Made by a program: the position numbers and the translations under genes
Shown: positions 8,984-19,150 of the stretch, piece after piece
How the letters are laid out: every line of letters begins with the position of its first letter
How positions within the stretch are numbered: the stretch's first letter is position 1
The notes under the pieces: generated by a model
What the model was told of the DNA's origin: nothing
The model's input: only the letters and a program-made list of their open reading frames with translations
Database searches by the model: none
Source: Shewanella corallii
GTDB lineage: Bacteria > Pseudomonadota > Gammaproteobacteria > Enterobacterales > Shewanellaceae
Assembly: GCF_023349125.1 (NCBI RefSeq)
Contig: NZ_JAKIKT010000001.1
Span: 806,001 to 870,000 of the forward strand
Reading direction: 5' to 3'
DNA: 64,000 bases

Positions 8984-10780
8984 ATGAGCCGAGCCTTAGC
9001 ATTGACAGATGTTGCGCTCCGGGACGCCCATCAATCCATTCTGGCGACCCGACTTCGAATTGAAGATATGCTGCCCATTGCAGCCAAGCTGGATAAAGTT
9101 GGGTATTGGTCGCTGGAATCCTGGGGCGGCGCCACATTCGATGCCTGCATCCGCTACCTTGGGGAAGATCCCTGGGAGCGCATCCGTTTGCTGAAGCAAG
9201 CCATGCCAAATACTCCCCAACAGATGTTACTGCGTGGTCAGAACCTGTTGGGCTATCGTCATTATGCTGATGATGTTGTGACCCGGTTTGTCGAGCGTGC
9301 GAAAACCAATGGGGTTGATGTCTTCCGAATCTTCGATGCCATGAACGATGTGCGTAACCTGGAAACGGCTATCAAAGCAGTTAAAGCGGTGGAAGGCCAT
9401 GCTCAGGGTACTATCTCCTATACAACCAGCCCGGTTCATACTCTGGATAACTGGGTAGATATGGCCAAGCGTCTTGAAGATATGGGTTGTGACTCTATCT
9501 GTATTAAGGATATGGCCGGTCTGCTGAAGCCCATGGAGGCCTATGAGCTGATCTCCCGTCTCAAGCAACAAACTGATCTTGTGGTTGCTATGCACTGCCA
9601 TGCCACCACAGGGTTGAGTACCGCCACTTACCAAAAGGCTATTGAAGCCGGTATTGATGTGCTGGATACTGCTATCTCATCAATGAGCCAGACCTATGGT
9701 CATACGGCCACAGAAACCGTGGTTGCCATGGCAGAAGGTACCGAGCGTGATACAGGTTATGACCTGGGCGCCCTGGAAGACATTGCGGCCTATTTCCGTG
9801 AAGTGCGTAAGAAGTACGCTAAGTTCGAAGGCTCACTCAAGGGCATCGATTCCCGCATTCTCAAGGCTCAGGTGCCTGGCGGCATGCTGACCAATATGGA
9901 GAACCAGCTCAGAGAGCAGGGCGCGACCGATAAGCTGGATCTGGTATTGGAAGAGATCCCGCGGGTGCGTGAGGATTTGGGCTTCCTGCCACTGGTTACC
10001 CCAACGTCGCAAATTGTTGGCACTCAGGCAGTGATTAATGTGCTGACCGGCGAGCGTTACAAGTCGATGACCAAGGAAACCGAAGGTGTTCTCAAGGGCG
10101 AATATGGCGCCACGCCTGCTGCCGTGAATACCGAGCTTCAGGCTCGTGTGCTGAAGGGCGGCGAAGCGATCACCTGTCGTCCTGCTGATCTGCTGGCACC
10201 TGAATTTGATAAGCTGAAAGCCGAGTTGAGTGGTAAAGCCGGCAGTGAAGGCATCCAGCTGGCTCAGGCGGAAGGTCTGGATGACGATGTACTCACCTAT
10301 GCTCTGTTCCCGCAAATTGGTCTGCAATTCCTGAAAAACCGCGGCAACCCTGATGCCTTTGAACCCGCTCCGGGCAATGAGCCTGAGCCGGTAGTTTCTG
10401 CGCCAGCCAAGTCTGCTGAGGCAGGTGAGACTTACACTGTCAACGTTCAGGGCCAGGCCTATGTGGTCCAGGTGACCCCGGGGGGGGATATCACTCAGGT
10501 CGCTCCGGTCGCTGCTCCCGCGCCGGCTGCTTCTGCTCCTGCGGTACAGGTTGCCGGTGGCGCAGTAAAGTCTGAAATGAGCGCACCTCTGTCCGGCAAC
10601 ATCTTCAAAGTGAATGTGGCACCGGGAGATACGGTGAAAGAGGGAGATGTTGTTATCATCCTGGAAGCCATGAAGATGGAAACTGAAGTGCGCGCCATTT
10701 GTGACGGTGTGATCGCCAAGCTGTTTGTTAAAGAGGGTGACAGCGTCAACGTTGGCTCTCAGTTGCTGGCACTGAGTTAA
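8984..10780 (+). CDS. oadA: Oxaloacetate decarboxylase alpha subunit (biotin protein)
   Basis: OadA transfers the carboxyl group of oxaloacetate to its own biotin, releasing pyruvate; the beta subunit then decarboxylates the biotin and exports sodium. The carboxyltransferase TIM barrel starts with [12 protein letters not shown] and carries the metal-binding [10 protein letters not shown]. An Ala/Pro-rich linker lies at about residues 460-525. The C-terminal biotinyl domain has the EAMKMETE motif, whose lysine carries biotin. The 598-residue length is usual. The strong ribosome site AAGGGAG precedes the ATG. Confidence 0.97.
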   Translation: MSRALALTDVALRDAHQSILATRLRIEDMLPIAAKLDKVGYWSLESWGGATFDACIRYLGEDPWERIRLLKQAMPNTPQQMLLRGQNLLGYRHYADDVVTRFVERAKTNGVDVFRIFDAMNDVRNLETAIKAVKAVEGHAQGTISYTTSPVHTLDNWVDMAKRLEDMGCDSICIKDMAGLLKPMEAYELISRLKQQTDLVVAMHCHATTGLSTATYQKAIEAGIDVLDTAISSMSQTYGHTATETVVAMAEGTERDTGYDLGALEDIAAYFREVRKKYAKFEGSLKGIDSRILKAQVPGGMLTNMENQLREQGATDKLDLVLEEIPRVREDLGFLPLVTPTSQIVGTQAVINVLTGERYKSMTKETEGVLKGEYGATPAAVNTELQARVLKGGEAITCRPADLLAPEFDKLKAELSGKAGSEGIQLAQAEGLDDDVLTYALFPQIGLQFLKNRGNPDAFEPAPGNEPEPVVSAPAKSAEAGETYTVNVQGQAYVVQVTPGGDITQVAPVAAPAPAASAPAVQVAGGAVKSEMSAPLSGNIFKVNVAPGDTVKEGDVVIILEAMKMETEVRAICDGVIAKLFVKEGDSVNVGSQLLALS

Positions 10781-10789
10781 GGGGGCGTC

Positions 10790-11920
10790 GTGGAAGGATT
10801 AATGGCGTTTCTGGGTGAGACGGGCATAGCCCATTTCACCTGGCCTCAGGCGGCGATGATGGCCGTTGGCCTGCTGCTGATGTATCTGGCGATAGCCAAG
10901 AAGTTTGAACCTCTGTTGCTCTTGCCCATAGGGTTTGGTGCGATTTTGGCAAACATTCCCAATGCAGGGTTTAACGACCCCGGTGGATTGCTGTATTACA
11001 TCTATGAAGTGGGTATCAAGACAGGTATTTTCCCTCTGTTGATCTTTATGGGTGTGGGGGCCATGACTGATTTTGGTGCCCTGATTGCCAACCCTAAGAC
11101 CTTGCTGCTGGGAGCCGCGGCTCAGTTCGGTATCTTTGCCACCCTGCTGGGGGCAATCGGTCTGAATCTGGTTCCCGGTTTTGAGTTTACCCTGCAGGAT
11201 GCGGCAGCCATCGCCATTATTGGTGGGGCTGATGGTCCAACGGCTATCTTTGTGGCCTCCATGCTGGCGCCTGAGTTACTCGGGGCGATCGCCGTGGCAG
11301 CATACTCCTATATGGCTTTGGTACCTATTATCCAGCCGCCCATTATGAAAGCACTGACCACAGAGGCAGAGCGTAAAATCAAGATGGAGCAGCTGCGTGA
11401 GGTGAGCAAGAAGGAGAAGATCCTGTTTCCGCTGATGGTGCTGGGGCTAACAATCCTGTTCCTGCCGGCCGCTTCACCCCTGGTGGGTATGTTCTGCCTG
11501 GGTAACCTGATGCGTGAATCCGGAGTGGTGGATCGCCTGTCTCAGACTGCACAGAATGAACTTATCAATATCGTCACTATCTTTCTGGGTCTGGCGGTAG
11601 GCTCCAAGCTGTCAGCAGAGGAGTTCCTGCAGATCCAGACTCTGGGTATTCTGGTACTGGGTGCGGTCGCCTTCGGTATCGGCACTGCCTCAGGCGTGCT
11701 GATGGCCAAGCTGATGTGCAAGCTGTCTGGTGGCAAGGTTAACCCGCTGATTGGCGCTGCCGGTGTATCCGCGGTGCCTATGGCTGCCAGGGTGGTCAAC
11801 AAGGTGGGGCTGGATGCCAACTCCCAGAACTTCCTGCTGATGCACGCCATGGGGCCGAATGTGGCCGGTGTACTGGGCAGTGCGGTAGCAGCCGGTGTGC
11901 TGCTGGCGGTATTGGGTTAA
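10790..11920 (+). CDS. oadB: Oxaloacetate decarboxylase beta subunit (sodium pump)
   Basis: OadB is the integral-membrane part that couples decarboxylation of carboxybiotin to sodium export. The 376-residue protein has about nine hydrophobic segments. It keeps [15 protein letters not shown], with the conserved Asp, and the family signature [14 protein letters not shown]; the C-terminal HAMGPNVAG is also typical. The start is GTG at 10790, 9 bases after oadA, preceded by AAGGGGG. A bidirectional terminator follows. Confidence 0.95.
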   Translation: MEGLMAFLGETGIAHFTWPQAAMMAVGLLLMYLAIAKKFEPLLLLPIGFGAILANIPNAGFNDPGGLLYYIYEVGIKTGIFPLLIFMGVGAMTDFGALIANPKTLLLGAAAQFGIFATLLGAIGLNLVPGFEFTLQDAAAIAIIGGADGPTAIFVASMLAPELLGAIAVAAYSYMALVPIIQPPIMKALTTEAERKIKMEQLREVSKKEKILFPLMVLGLTILFLPAASPLVGMFCLGNLMRESGVVDRLSQTAQNELINIVTIFLGLAVGSKLSAEEFLQIQTLGILVLGAVAFGIGTASGVLMAKLMCKLSGGKVNPLIGAAGVSAVPMAARVVNKVGLDANSQNFLLMHAMGPNVAGVLGSAVAAGVLLAVLG

Positions 11921-11966
11921 TCCAGTTCAGTTACTGCTGCGAATCACAGCTATTAAAACAGCTATC

Positions 11967-12014
11967 AAAAAAGCGCCGCTCGATAGTTATATAACAGGGG
12001 AGCGGCGCTTTTTT
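11967..12014. terminator. Bidirectional terminator between oadB and the symporter gene
   Basis: AAAAAAGCGCCGCTC and GAGCGGCGCTTTTTT form a long perfect stem around an 18-base loop. The A and T runs on both sides let it end both converging transcripts. Confidence 0.88.
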
Positions 12015-12040
12015 ATTTGGAGTTTTTTGGGGACAGGAGA

Positions 12041-13288
12041 TCAGGCGCTGGCAGTCTGAGGCTCAATTTCATCCTTGTTGAACTGGACTTCATCCAGCTG
12101 ACCTTCCGACTTTCCTACCACCACGGCTGTCATCATATCGCCGGTGACATTGGTGCAGGTGCGGATCATATCAATCACACGGTCGATGGCAGCGATAAAG
12201 GCGATACCTTCCAGTGGCAGACCCACAGCCCCCAGAGTCACAGTCAGCATCACCATGGCGCTGCCCGGTACACCTGCGGTACCCACCGAGGCAACGGTGG
12301 CGGTAACCGCAATCAGCATATAGTCGGTCATATCCAGTGGGATGCCGTAAATCTGGGCGATAAAGATAGCCGCGATTGCCGGATAGATACCGCCACAACC
12401 ATCCATATTCATGGTTGCCCCCATAGGCAGTACAAAGGCGCTGTACTGCTTGGATACCCCCATAGAGCTGGCGCAGCGGGTGGTTGCCGGCAGGGTACCA
12501 AAGCTGGAGGCGGTGGAGAAAGCGATCAGCTGGGCCGGCATTGCCTTGCGGAAGAACTTGAGCGGGCTCAGTTTGGCGGCAAACTTAATCAGGCCACCAT
12601 AAACAAAGAGGATATGGATAAGTGCAGCCAGATAGATAGCGCCGATAAACTTGCTCAGCGGCAGCAGGGTTTCCAGACCGTATTTACCTATGACCCAGGC
12701 CATCAGACCAAATACGCCGATTGGGGTCAGTTTCAGTACCATGCGGGTTAACTGGAACATCACCTCAGCACCGGCTTCAATGGTTTTCTTCAGTGGCTCC
12801 GCTTTCTCACCCACAGTGTTGATCGCGATACCTACCAAAGCGGCAAAGACGATAATCTGCAGCACTTTACCTTCGGCCAGAGAGGCAAAAGGGTTGACCG
12901 GGATCATATCCAGCAATACCTGGGCAAAACCCGGTACATTGCGCTCACGTACTTCGGAGGTGACCAGTTCCATGGAGCCGCCCATATCGATCAGTGAGCC
13001 TATGGTCAGGCCGATCAGCGATGCTATGGTGCCGGTAAACATAAACATCCCCAACGTCTTTAGACTGAGGCGCTTAAGGTTGGCGCTGTTACCCAGAGAG
13101 GTAATGCTGACGACAATGGCGCAGAAAATCAGCGGTGCCACCAACATTTTAATGGCGGCGATAAACAGGTCGCCAAGAGGCTTGAGGCTGGCAGCATCCG
13201 GGCCGAAAATCAGGCCGACTATGGCACCCAGGCCAAAACCCGCAAGCACTTGCTGCCAGAACGGAATACGTTGAATCATCTTAATCAT
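12041..13288 (-). CDS. Dicarboxylate/amino acid:cation symporter (DAACS family)
   Basis: A sodium- or proton-coupled transporter of the GltP/DctA/SstT superfamily in the inner membrane. The 415-residue protein has the re-entrant serine-rich hairpin STASSFGTLPAT at about 260 and the MNMDGCGG motif at about 300, corresponding to NMDGT in glutamate carriers. Near the C-terminus come DRVIDMIRTCTNVTGD residues that bind substrate and cation. The Cys in NMDGC replaces the usual Thr, so the substrate cannot be named safely. GGAAG precedes the ATG. It is transcribed towards oadB. Confidence 0.9.
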   Translation of the reverse strand: MIKMIQRIPFWQQVLAGFGLGAIVGLIFGPDAASLKPLGDLFIAAIKMLVAPLIFCAIVVSITSLGNSANLKRLSLKTLGMFMFTGTIASLIGLTIGSLIDMGGSMELVTSEVRERNVPGFAQVLLDMIPVNPFASLAEGKVLQIIVFAALVGIAINTVGEKAEPLKKTIEAGAEVMFQLTRMVLKLTPIGVFGLMAWVIGKYGLETLLPLSKFIGAIYLAALIHILFVYGGLIKFAAKLSPLKFFRKAMPAQLIAFSTASSFGTLPATTRCASSMGVSKQYSAFVLPMGATMNMDGCGGIYPAIAAIFIAQIYGIPLDMTDYMLIAVTATVASVGTAGVPGSAMVMLTVTLGAVGLPLEGIAFIAAIDRVIDMIRTCTNVTGDMMTAVVVGKSEGQLDEVQFNKDEIEPQTASA

Positions 13289-13555
13289 ATCAGGTCACTT
13301 CCTGCTTTATAGACTGCCCCAACAAGGGCTTTTGGTGGCAAAACCCACCCTGAACAAAAAACTTCCGGACAGCACCAGAGGGCTGAAATTGCACGAAATA
13401 TGCTCACAGAATAACTGCTGAGCATTGTATAGATAGACAGAGTTGGGAAACAAATCGTTTTTAATATAACTTATTGTAATAAGTGAGTTTGTTTTGATTA
13501 TGTTAATGCATGTAAAGCGGGTGAGCAAACAAGCCCGTTTGAGGACAATAATGGA

Positions 13556-13984
13556 ATGACCGAAAGTCTGTGGATCATGTTCAGTGGTGCCTTTCTGGCC
13601 GCGACACTGCTCCCCGGAGGTTCTGAGGTGCTGTTGGCTGGCTTATTGGCTGCAGAGCCCCAGGCCTGGCTGACACTCTGGCTGGCGGCCTCGGTGGGTA
13701 ACACACTGGGGTCACTTACCAGTTTCTGGCTAGGCAGATTGGGACGGGTCGCCAAATCACCGGAAGAGCTTGCCAGCGGGGGTTATCGCAGGGCATTGGC
13801 GCTGGTGCAAAAGTATGGTGTTTGGAGTTTGCTGCTTGCCTGGACGCCGGTAATCGGTGATCTGCTTTGCGTGTTGGCCGGTTGGTTGCGTCTGCCAGTC
13901 CTTACCTCAACTCTGCTTATTCTGATCGGGAAAACTGTCCGATATCTGTTGATTGTGGCGGCTGTATTGCATTGGGCGATTTAA
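13556..13984 (+). CDS. YqaA family membrane protein (SNARE-associated/DedA-like)
   Basis: A 142-residue inner-membrane protein of the YqaA branch of the VTT/DedA-like superfamily, whose members are linked to lipid scrambling or membrane homeostasis; the role here is unknown. Visible features are the N-terminal re-entrant region LPGGSEVLLAGLL, GNTLGSLTSFWLGR, and WTPVIGDLLCVLAGWLRLP with the conserved Pro-Gly-Asp pattern. GAGGA lies 10 bases before the ATG. A 267-base divergent region separates it from the symporter gene. Confidence 0.85.
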   Translation: MTESLWIMFSGAFLAATLLPGGSEVLLAGLLAAEPQAWLTLWLAASVGNTLGSLTSFWLGRLGRVAKSPEELASGGYRRALALVQKYGVWSLLLAWTPVIGDLLCVLAGWLRLPVLTSTLLILIGKTVRYLLIVAAVLHWAI

Positions 13985-14082
13985 TTACTTTTACTTGCCG
14001 TCTAAAAGATGAACAATTAACATCGCTCAAAAGTTAGCTAAATCAAATTGTTAGGAAAAGCTAAACTATCAGGGAGTGATGT

Positions 14083-16014
14083 ATGAACCTGTTTCGTAAA
14101 GGTGGGCTGCTGCTGGCCGCCCTTGTCAGTTTCGTGTCTGTGGCAGCAACGCCGGATGTGAAAGATTTTGTCCGCCACAGTGAGTTTCATAATGTTAAAA
14201 TATCCCCGGATGGAAAGCATCTGGCGGTACTGATGAACAACGACGGCGGTAAATCGCTGGCATTTCTGAATACCAAGACACTGCAGCCAGTATTTGCTTT
14301 GAAGGCGGACCGTAAAGATCTGCCGGAAAACTTCTATTGGGTGAATGATGAGAGGGTGGTGGTTCAGGTTGGCCGAAGCCATGGTTCTCTGGAAAAGCCT
14401 TTCGTTACCGGGGAGTTGTTTGCCATCAATTATGATGGTTCCAAAGCCAGAATGATTGCCGGTTATCGCTCCAAAGGCGGAATGGCCCTGTCGGCGGATG
14501 CCTACTTTTTGTTGGATAATCTGGATGGCGATGAAAAGCACATTCTGATGTATCGTCGAACCATAAACAAAAGTGGCGGAGCCTTACCGGAAGTGGTGAA
14601 GCTGAATGTATACAACGGGCGTGAGCGCAAAATTAAAAGAGCGCCCGTGCCATACGGCAGCTTTCTTATCGATAACCATGGCGTGCCCAGGTTTGCCACA
14701 GGCATGACCTCGGATGGTAAAACAAAACTCTATTACTCTCCTGCCAAAGGTGAAGACTGGGAGCTGTTTAAAGACGAGTTTGCCGGTGAGTTCGAGCCGC
14801 TGGGCTTCAGCTCAGACAACGACAGTGTTTATGTGCTGCAGAGTGAAGATGGCGGTACCAAAGGGCTTTACCAATATAATCTGAAAACCGGTAAGTCCTC
14901 AGAGCTGTATCGCAGCGAGATTGCCGACCCTACCTATGCTATCAGCTCCAACCTCAATGAAGTCTATGGTCTGCGAATGGATGAAGACTTCCCTACCTAT
15001 CTGTTTATCAAGCCCGACACCAAAGAAGCTCAGGTTCATAAAGCTCTGGTGGGGGCCTTTAATGGCGATGCTGTGGAGATCACCAGCAAGACCCGGGATG
15101 GCAAACAGATGGTGGTTTGGGTTAACGGTGACCGCAACCCGGGAGCCTTTTATCTGGTAGACACAGATAAATTGAGCGCTCGCTTCCTGTTGGCAGCGCG
15201 CCCCTGGCTGAAAGCGGATCAACTGGCCATGACCGAACCCTTCAGGTTAAAAACCCCGGATGGTCTGCAGTTAAACGGTTATCTGACGCTACCTCAGGGC
15301 AAACAGAAAGATCTGCCGACTATTGTTATGCCCCATGGTGGCCCCCATGCCAGAGATTATTGGGGATTCCACCCCGATGCCCAGATGCTCGCCAGCCAGG
15401 GATATGCTGTGGTGCAGGTTAATTTCCGCGGTTCAACCGGTTATGGTCAGCGCTTCGAGCAGGCGGGCTGGGGAGAGTGGGGCAATAAGATCCAGGATGA
15501 TATTACCCTGGCGACTCAATACGCCATTCAATCCGGTGTCGCAGATAAAGACAGGATCTGTATCTATGGCGCCAGCTTCGGGGGCTACAGTGCACTGCAA
15601 AGTGCTATCAGAGAGCCGGAACTCTACAAATGTGCCATAGGTTATGTCGGTGTATATGACCTGCCCATGCTGTATGACGAAGGGGATATTCGCAGCATCA
15701 AATGGGGAGATGCTTATCTTGATAAGACCCTGGGCACAGATGTCGCGTCCCAGCAAAGCCAGTCACCGGCCCGAAATGTTGATAAGCTCAAAGCCCCTGT
15801 GCTTATCGTGCACGGTGAGGATGACGAAAGAGCGCATATCGAACATGCCTATGCCTTGCGTGACGCGCTTGACAAGAAAGGCCACCCCTATGAGTGGCTG
15901 GTTAAAGATAAGGAAGGCCACGGTTTTTATAACGAAGAGAACATCCTTGAGATGTATCAAACCATGTTGCGCTTTCTTGATACCCATATAGGAAAGGGAA
16001 CCCCGGCTAATTGA
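14083..16014 (+). CDS. Secreted prolyl-oligopeptidase family serine peptidase (S9)
   Basis: A periplasmic or secreted peptidase of family S9 (acylaminoacyl-peptidase/DPP-like). A signal peptide fills about the first 22 residues (cleavage near VAA-TPD). A beta-propeller region follows, then an alpha/beta-hydrolase domain from about 380. The triad is visible: serine in YGASFGGYS at about 495, aspartate in VHGEDDE at about 577, histidine in GHGFYN at about 611. HGGPHA forms the oxyanion region. The gene is followed after 40 bases by the M16 protease, suggesting a peptide-degradation pair. Confidence 0.93.
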   Translation: MNLFRKGGLLLAALVSFVSVAATPDVKDFVRHSEFHNVKISPDGKHLAVLMNNDGGKSLAFLNTKTLQPVFALKADRKDLPENFYWVNDERVVVQVGRSHGSLEKPFVTGELFAINYDGSKARMIAGYRSKGGMALSADAYFLLDNLDGDEKHILMYRRTINKSGGALPEVVKLNVYNGRERKIKRAPVPYGSFLIDNHGVPRFATGMTSDGKTKLYYSPAKGEDWELFKDEFAGEFEPLGFSSDNDSVYVLQSEDGGTKGLYQYNLKTGKSSELYRSEIADPTYAISSNLNEVYGLRMDEDFPTYLFIKPDTKEAQVHKALVGAFNGDAVEITSKTRDGKQMVVWVNGDRNPGAFYLVDTDKLSARFLLAARPWLKADQLAMTEPFRLKTPDGLQLNGYLTLPQGKQKDLPTIVMPHGGPHARDYWGFHPDAQMLASQGYAVVQVNFRGSTGYGQRFEQAGWGEWGNKIQDDITLATQYAIQSGVADKDRICIYGASFGGYSALQSAIREPELYKCAIGYVGVYDLPMLYDEGDIRSIKWGDAYLDKTLGTDVASQQSQSPARNVDKLKAPVLIVHGEDDERAHIEHAYALRDALDKKGHPYEWLVKDKEGHGFYNEENILEMYQTMLRFLDTHIGKGTPAN

Positions 16015-16054
16015 GCGGGTCTCAACAGAACAGAATTTTGACAAGGAGCTTTCA

Positions 16055-18877
16055 GTGAAGCGATTGTTATTGGCAGTAGCTGTATCTGCTGCATTGGCCG
16101 GGTGCGCCTCAGACACCCAAATATCCCGTCTGCCTGCGGGGGTAAAGCTGGTGGAGTCCAGTGTTACCCACAATGCAGGTATCAGTATTCCTTACAAGAA
16201 GTACCAGCTGGCCAATGGCCTGACAGTGGTGCTCCATGAAGACAAGTCAGATCCTCTGGTGCATGTGGACGTGACCTATCATGTGGGTTCCGGCAGAGAA
16301 GTACCTGGCAAGAGTGGTTTTGCTCATCTGTTTGAACACATGATGTTCCAGGGCTCAGAAAACGTTGCCGACGAAGAGCACTTTAAAATTATCACTGAGT
16401 CCGGTGGCACCTTGAATGGCACCACCAACACTGACCGCACCAACTACTTTGAGACTGTGCCGAGCAACCAGCTGGAAAAAGTACTCTGGTTGGAAGCCGA
16501 CCGTATGGGGTACTTCCTGCCGGCGCTGACCGAAGAGAAGTTTGAAGTCCAGCGGGAAACCGTCAAAAACGAGCGTGCCCAGCGGGTTGATAACCGTCCT
16601 TATGGCCGCATGAATGAGCGTTTCTCAGAGGCGTTCTACCCCAAAGGCCACCCTTATTCCTGGCCCGTTATTGGCTGGCCGGAAGATCTGGAACGGGCAG
16701 ATGTTGATGATGTTCGCGCCTTCTTTGCCCGCTGGTATGGTCCTAACAACGCCACTCTGACCATAGGCGGCAGCTTTGACCAGGCTCAAACCCTGGCCTG
16801 GGTGAATAAGTATTTTGGTGATATTCCCCGTGGGCCGGAAGTTGAGGATATGGCCAAGACGCCGGTGACCCTGGACAGGACACGTTATATCTCCATGGAA
16901 GATGCGGTGCACCTGCCATTGATACGAGTGGGTTTCCCGACCGTTTATGCCCGTCATGAAGATGAAGCTGCACTTGATCTGCTGGCCACTATTCTGGGTG
17001 GTGGTCAAACATCCCTGTTTTACAAGAATCTGGTGAAAGATGGCTTTGCCGTGCAGGCGGGTGTCAGTCACCCCTGTCAGGAACTGGCCTGTCAGATGTT
17101 TATGTATGCCCTGGCCAACCCCGCCAAAGGCGGCTCGCTGACAGATATAGAAAAGCGTATCAATGAGTCTATCGCTGAGTTTGAAACCCGTGGTGTGACC
17201 GACGAAGACCTGCAAAAAGCCAAGGTGCAGTCAGAGGCCAGAACCATATTTGGTCTGCAGAGTGTACGCGGCAAGGTGACGTCGCTGGCTTACAACCAAA
17301 CCTTCTTCGGTAAGCCGGATATGATTGCCGAAGATCTTGAGCGATACTCCAGCGTCACCAAAGAAGATGTAATGCGGGTATTCAACAAGTACATCAAGGG
17401 CAAACCCAGTGTGGTGATGAGTGTTGTGCCCAAGGGACAGACTCAGTTGATTGCCCATGCAGATAACTATACGCCCGAGCGCGCCGAGCCTGTTGCCAGC
17501 ACAGAGCAAACCGCGGCCGCCAAGCCAGCCAGTTCCAGCTTTGACCGTTCTGTTCGTCCTTCCGAAGGCGCTGCACCTGTGATGACAGTGCCTGAACTCT
17601 GGACTGGCGCGTTGGCCAACGGTATCCAAGTGATGGGTACTGAGAGTGATGAAACACCAACGGTTGAGCTGCTTATCTACCTCAATGGTGGCCATGAGCT
17701 GGTGCCGGTCGACAAATCAGGTCTGTCTGCGCTGACCGCTTCCATGATGAATGAGTCAACGGCAAAGCGCAGCACAGAGGAGCTTACTCAAGCGCTGGAG
17801 ATGCTGGGTTCCTCCATCAGCTTTGGTTCCAGTGGCAACCAGAGCACCATCAAGGTGTCGGCGTTAACAGAAAACCTGCCACAGACCATGGCAATTCTTC
17901 AGGAAAAACTGTTTGAGCCTGGCTTTAAAGAGGCTGACTTCCAGCGTCAGAAACAGCAGATGCTGCAGGGGCTTCAGCACCAGCTCAATGAGCCTGATTA
18001 TCTGGCCAGAACCAACTTTGCCAAACTGCTTTACGGTGACAAGAACCCCAAAGGAGTAGGCGCCAGCCTGGAAACCGTCTCCGGATTGACCCTTGACGAT
18101 GTGAAAGCCTTCTATAAAGCACAGTACCGTGCCGGTAACGCTGAAGTCGTGGTGGTGTCGGATCTGGATAAAGCTCAGATACTGCCGCAGCTGGCGCCAC
18201 TGGCTAAATGGCAGGGTAAGGCCACACCTATACCTGAGCAGGGTCCATTACCTGAGCTGCAGGGAGGCACTATATACATAGTTGATAAACCCGGCGCTGC
18301 CCAGTCAGTGATTATGCTGGGTAAAAGGGCGATGCCATTTGATGCCACAGGTGAGTACTTTAAGGCTGAGCTGATGAACTATCCTCTGGGGGGCGCGTTC
18401 AACAGCCGGATTAACCTCAACCTGAGGGAAGATAAGGGTTACACCTATGGTGCCCGCAGTGGCTTCAGTGGCAAACAGGATTCGGGCACTTTTGTCGCCA
18501 AAGCCAGTGTACGCAGCGATGTGACTGACAAGTCGCTGGTGGAGTTTATCAAGGAGATAAACCACTATCAGCAGCAGGGGATAACCGCAGAGGAGCTGGC
18601 CTTTATGCGCAGTTCAATCTCTCAGGGGAAGGCGCTGGATTATGAGACCCCTTATCAGAAAGCCGGCTTTATCCGCTCGATTCAAAAGTACGATCTCGCC
18701 GCTGATTACACCGCCAAACAGGCGAAGATTATCGACACTATAGGTAAGGCTGAGTTGGATAAACTGGCTAAAGATAATCTGAATCTGGATGAGATGGTGA
18801 TGCTGGTGGTGGGTGACAAAGCCAGTATTCAGCCCGGACTGGAGGCGCTTGGGTACCCGGTTAAGGTGATTAAGTAA
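16055..18877 (+). CDS. M16 family zinc protease lipoprotein (pitrilysin-like)
   Basis: A large insulinase-family metallopeptidase with two M16 halves in one chain (940 residues). The N-terminus MKRLLLAVAVSAALAGCASD is a lipoprotein signal, with the lipobox LAGC ending at Cys17. The inverted zinc motif HLFEH lies at about 91-95 and a downstream glutamate is expected in VKNERAQ. The second half (about 505-940) lacks HxxEH and would be the inactive half of the clam shell. The start is GTG at 16055 after AAGGAG. It probably digests peptides at the outer membrane with the S9 enzyme upstream. Confidence 0.93.
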   Translation: MKRLLLAVAVSAALAGCASDTQISRLPAGVKLVESSVTHNAGISIPYKKYQLANGLTVVLHEDKSDPLVHVDVTYHVGSGREVPGKSGFAHLFEHMMFQGSENVADEEHFKIITESGGTLNGTTNTDRTNYFETVPSNQLEKVLWLEADRMGYFLPALTEEKFEVQRETVKNERAQRVDNRPYGRMNERFSEAFYPKGHPYSWPVIGWPEDLERADVDDVRAFFARWYGPNNATLTIGGSFDQAQTLAWVNKYFGDIPRGPEVEDMAKTPVTLDRTRYISMEDAVHLPLIRVGFPTVYARHEDEAALDLLATILGGGQTSLFYKNLVKDGFAVQAGVSHPCQELACQMFMYALANPAKGGSLTDIEKRINESIAEFETRGVTDEDLQKAKVQSEARTIFGLQSVRGKVTSLAYNQTFFGKPDMIAEDLERYSSVTKEDVMRVFNKYIKGKPSVVMSVVPKGQTQLIAHADNYTPERAEPVASTEQTAAAKPASSSFDRSVRPSEGAAPVMTVPELWTGALANGIQVMGTESDETPTVELLIYLNGGHELVPVDKSGLSALTASMMNESTAKRSTEELTQALEMLGSSISFGSSGNQSTIKVSALTENLPQTMAILQEKLFEPGFKEADFQRQKQQMLQGLQHQLNEPDYLARTNFAKLLYGDKNPKGVGASLETVSGLTLDDVKAFYKAQYRAGNAEVVVVSDLDKAQILPQLAPLAKWQGKATPIPEQGPLPELQGGTIYIVDKPGAAQSVIMLGKRAMPFDATGEYFKAELMNYPLGGAFNSRINLNLREDKGYTYGARSGFSGKQDSGTFVAKASVRSDVTDKSLVEFIKEINHYQQQGITAEELAFMRSSISQGKALDYETPYQKAGFIRSIQKYDLAADYTAKQAKIIDTIGKAELDKLAKDNLNLDEMVMLVVGDKASIQPGLEALGYPVKVIK

Positions 18878-18939
18878 AAGTGAACCTATAACTAACTATC
18901 CGGGAATTTGTGATCCTGGATAAAAATTTGCGCCGGGCA

Positions 18940-18954
18940 TTGTAATCATTATCA
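18940..18954 (+). promoter_or_regulatory. Fur-box-like sequence
   Basis: TTGTAATCATTATCA fits the 7-1-7 Fur site (TGATAAT-N-ATTATCA) with two mismatches. It lies after the M16 gene and 18 bases before a strong hairpin terminator, with gshA starting about 200 bases further on. Its target is unclear. Confidence 0.35.
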
Positions 18955-18972
18955 TTGCCCTCATATATGCAA

Positions 18973-19008
18973 GACGGCGACAGTTAAGCACTGTCGCCGT
19001 CTGTTTTT
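18973..19008 (+). terminator. Terminator after the M16 protease gene
   Basis: A perfect 12-bp stem, GACGGCGACAGT/ACTGTCGCCGTC, has a 5-base loop and is followed by TGTTTTT. Confidence 0.88.
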
Positions 19009-19150
19009 GTAGGTGTCATCGTCAGTCGCTGATTTTCAGTAAAAGAGTTTTACGTTTTAGCTGAATAGAAATACTTGCTGGCCGTGTCTGATACTTATAT
19101 TTTGAAGCATTGCGCAGGTTCATTGTCAGTCCGGGTTGGCCGAGCAGTCT

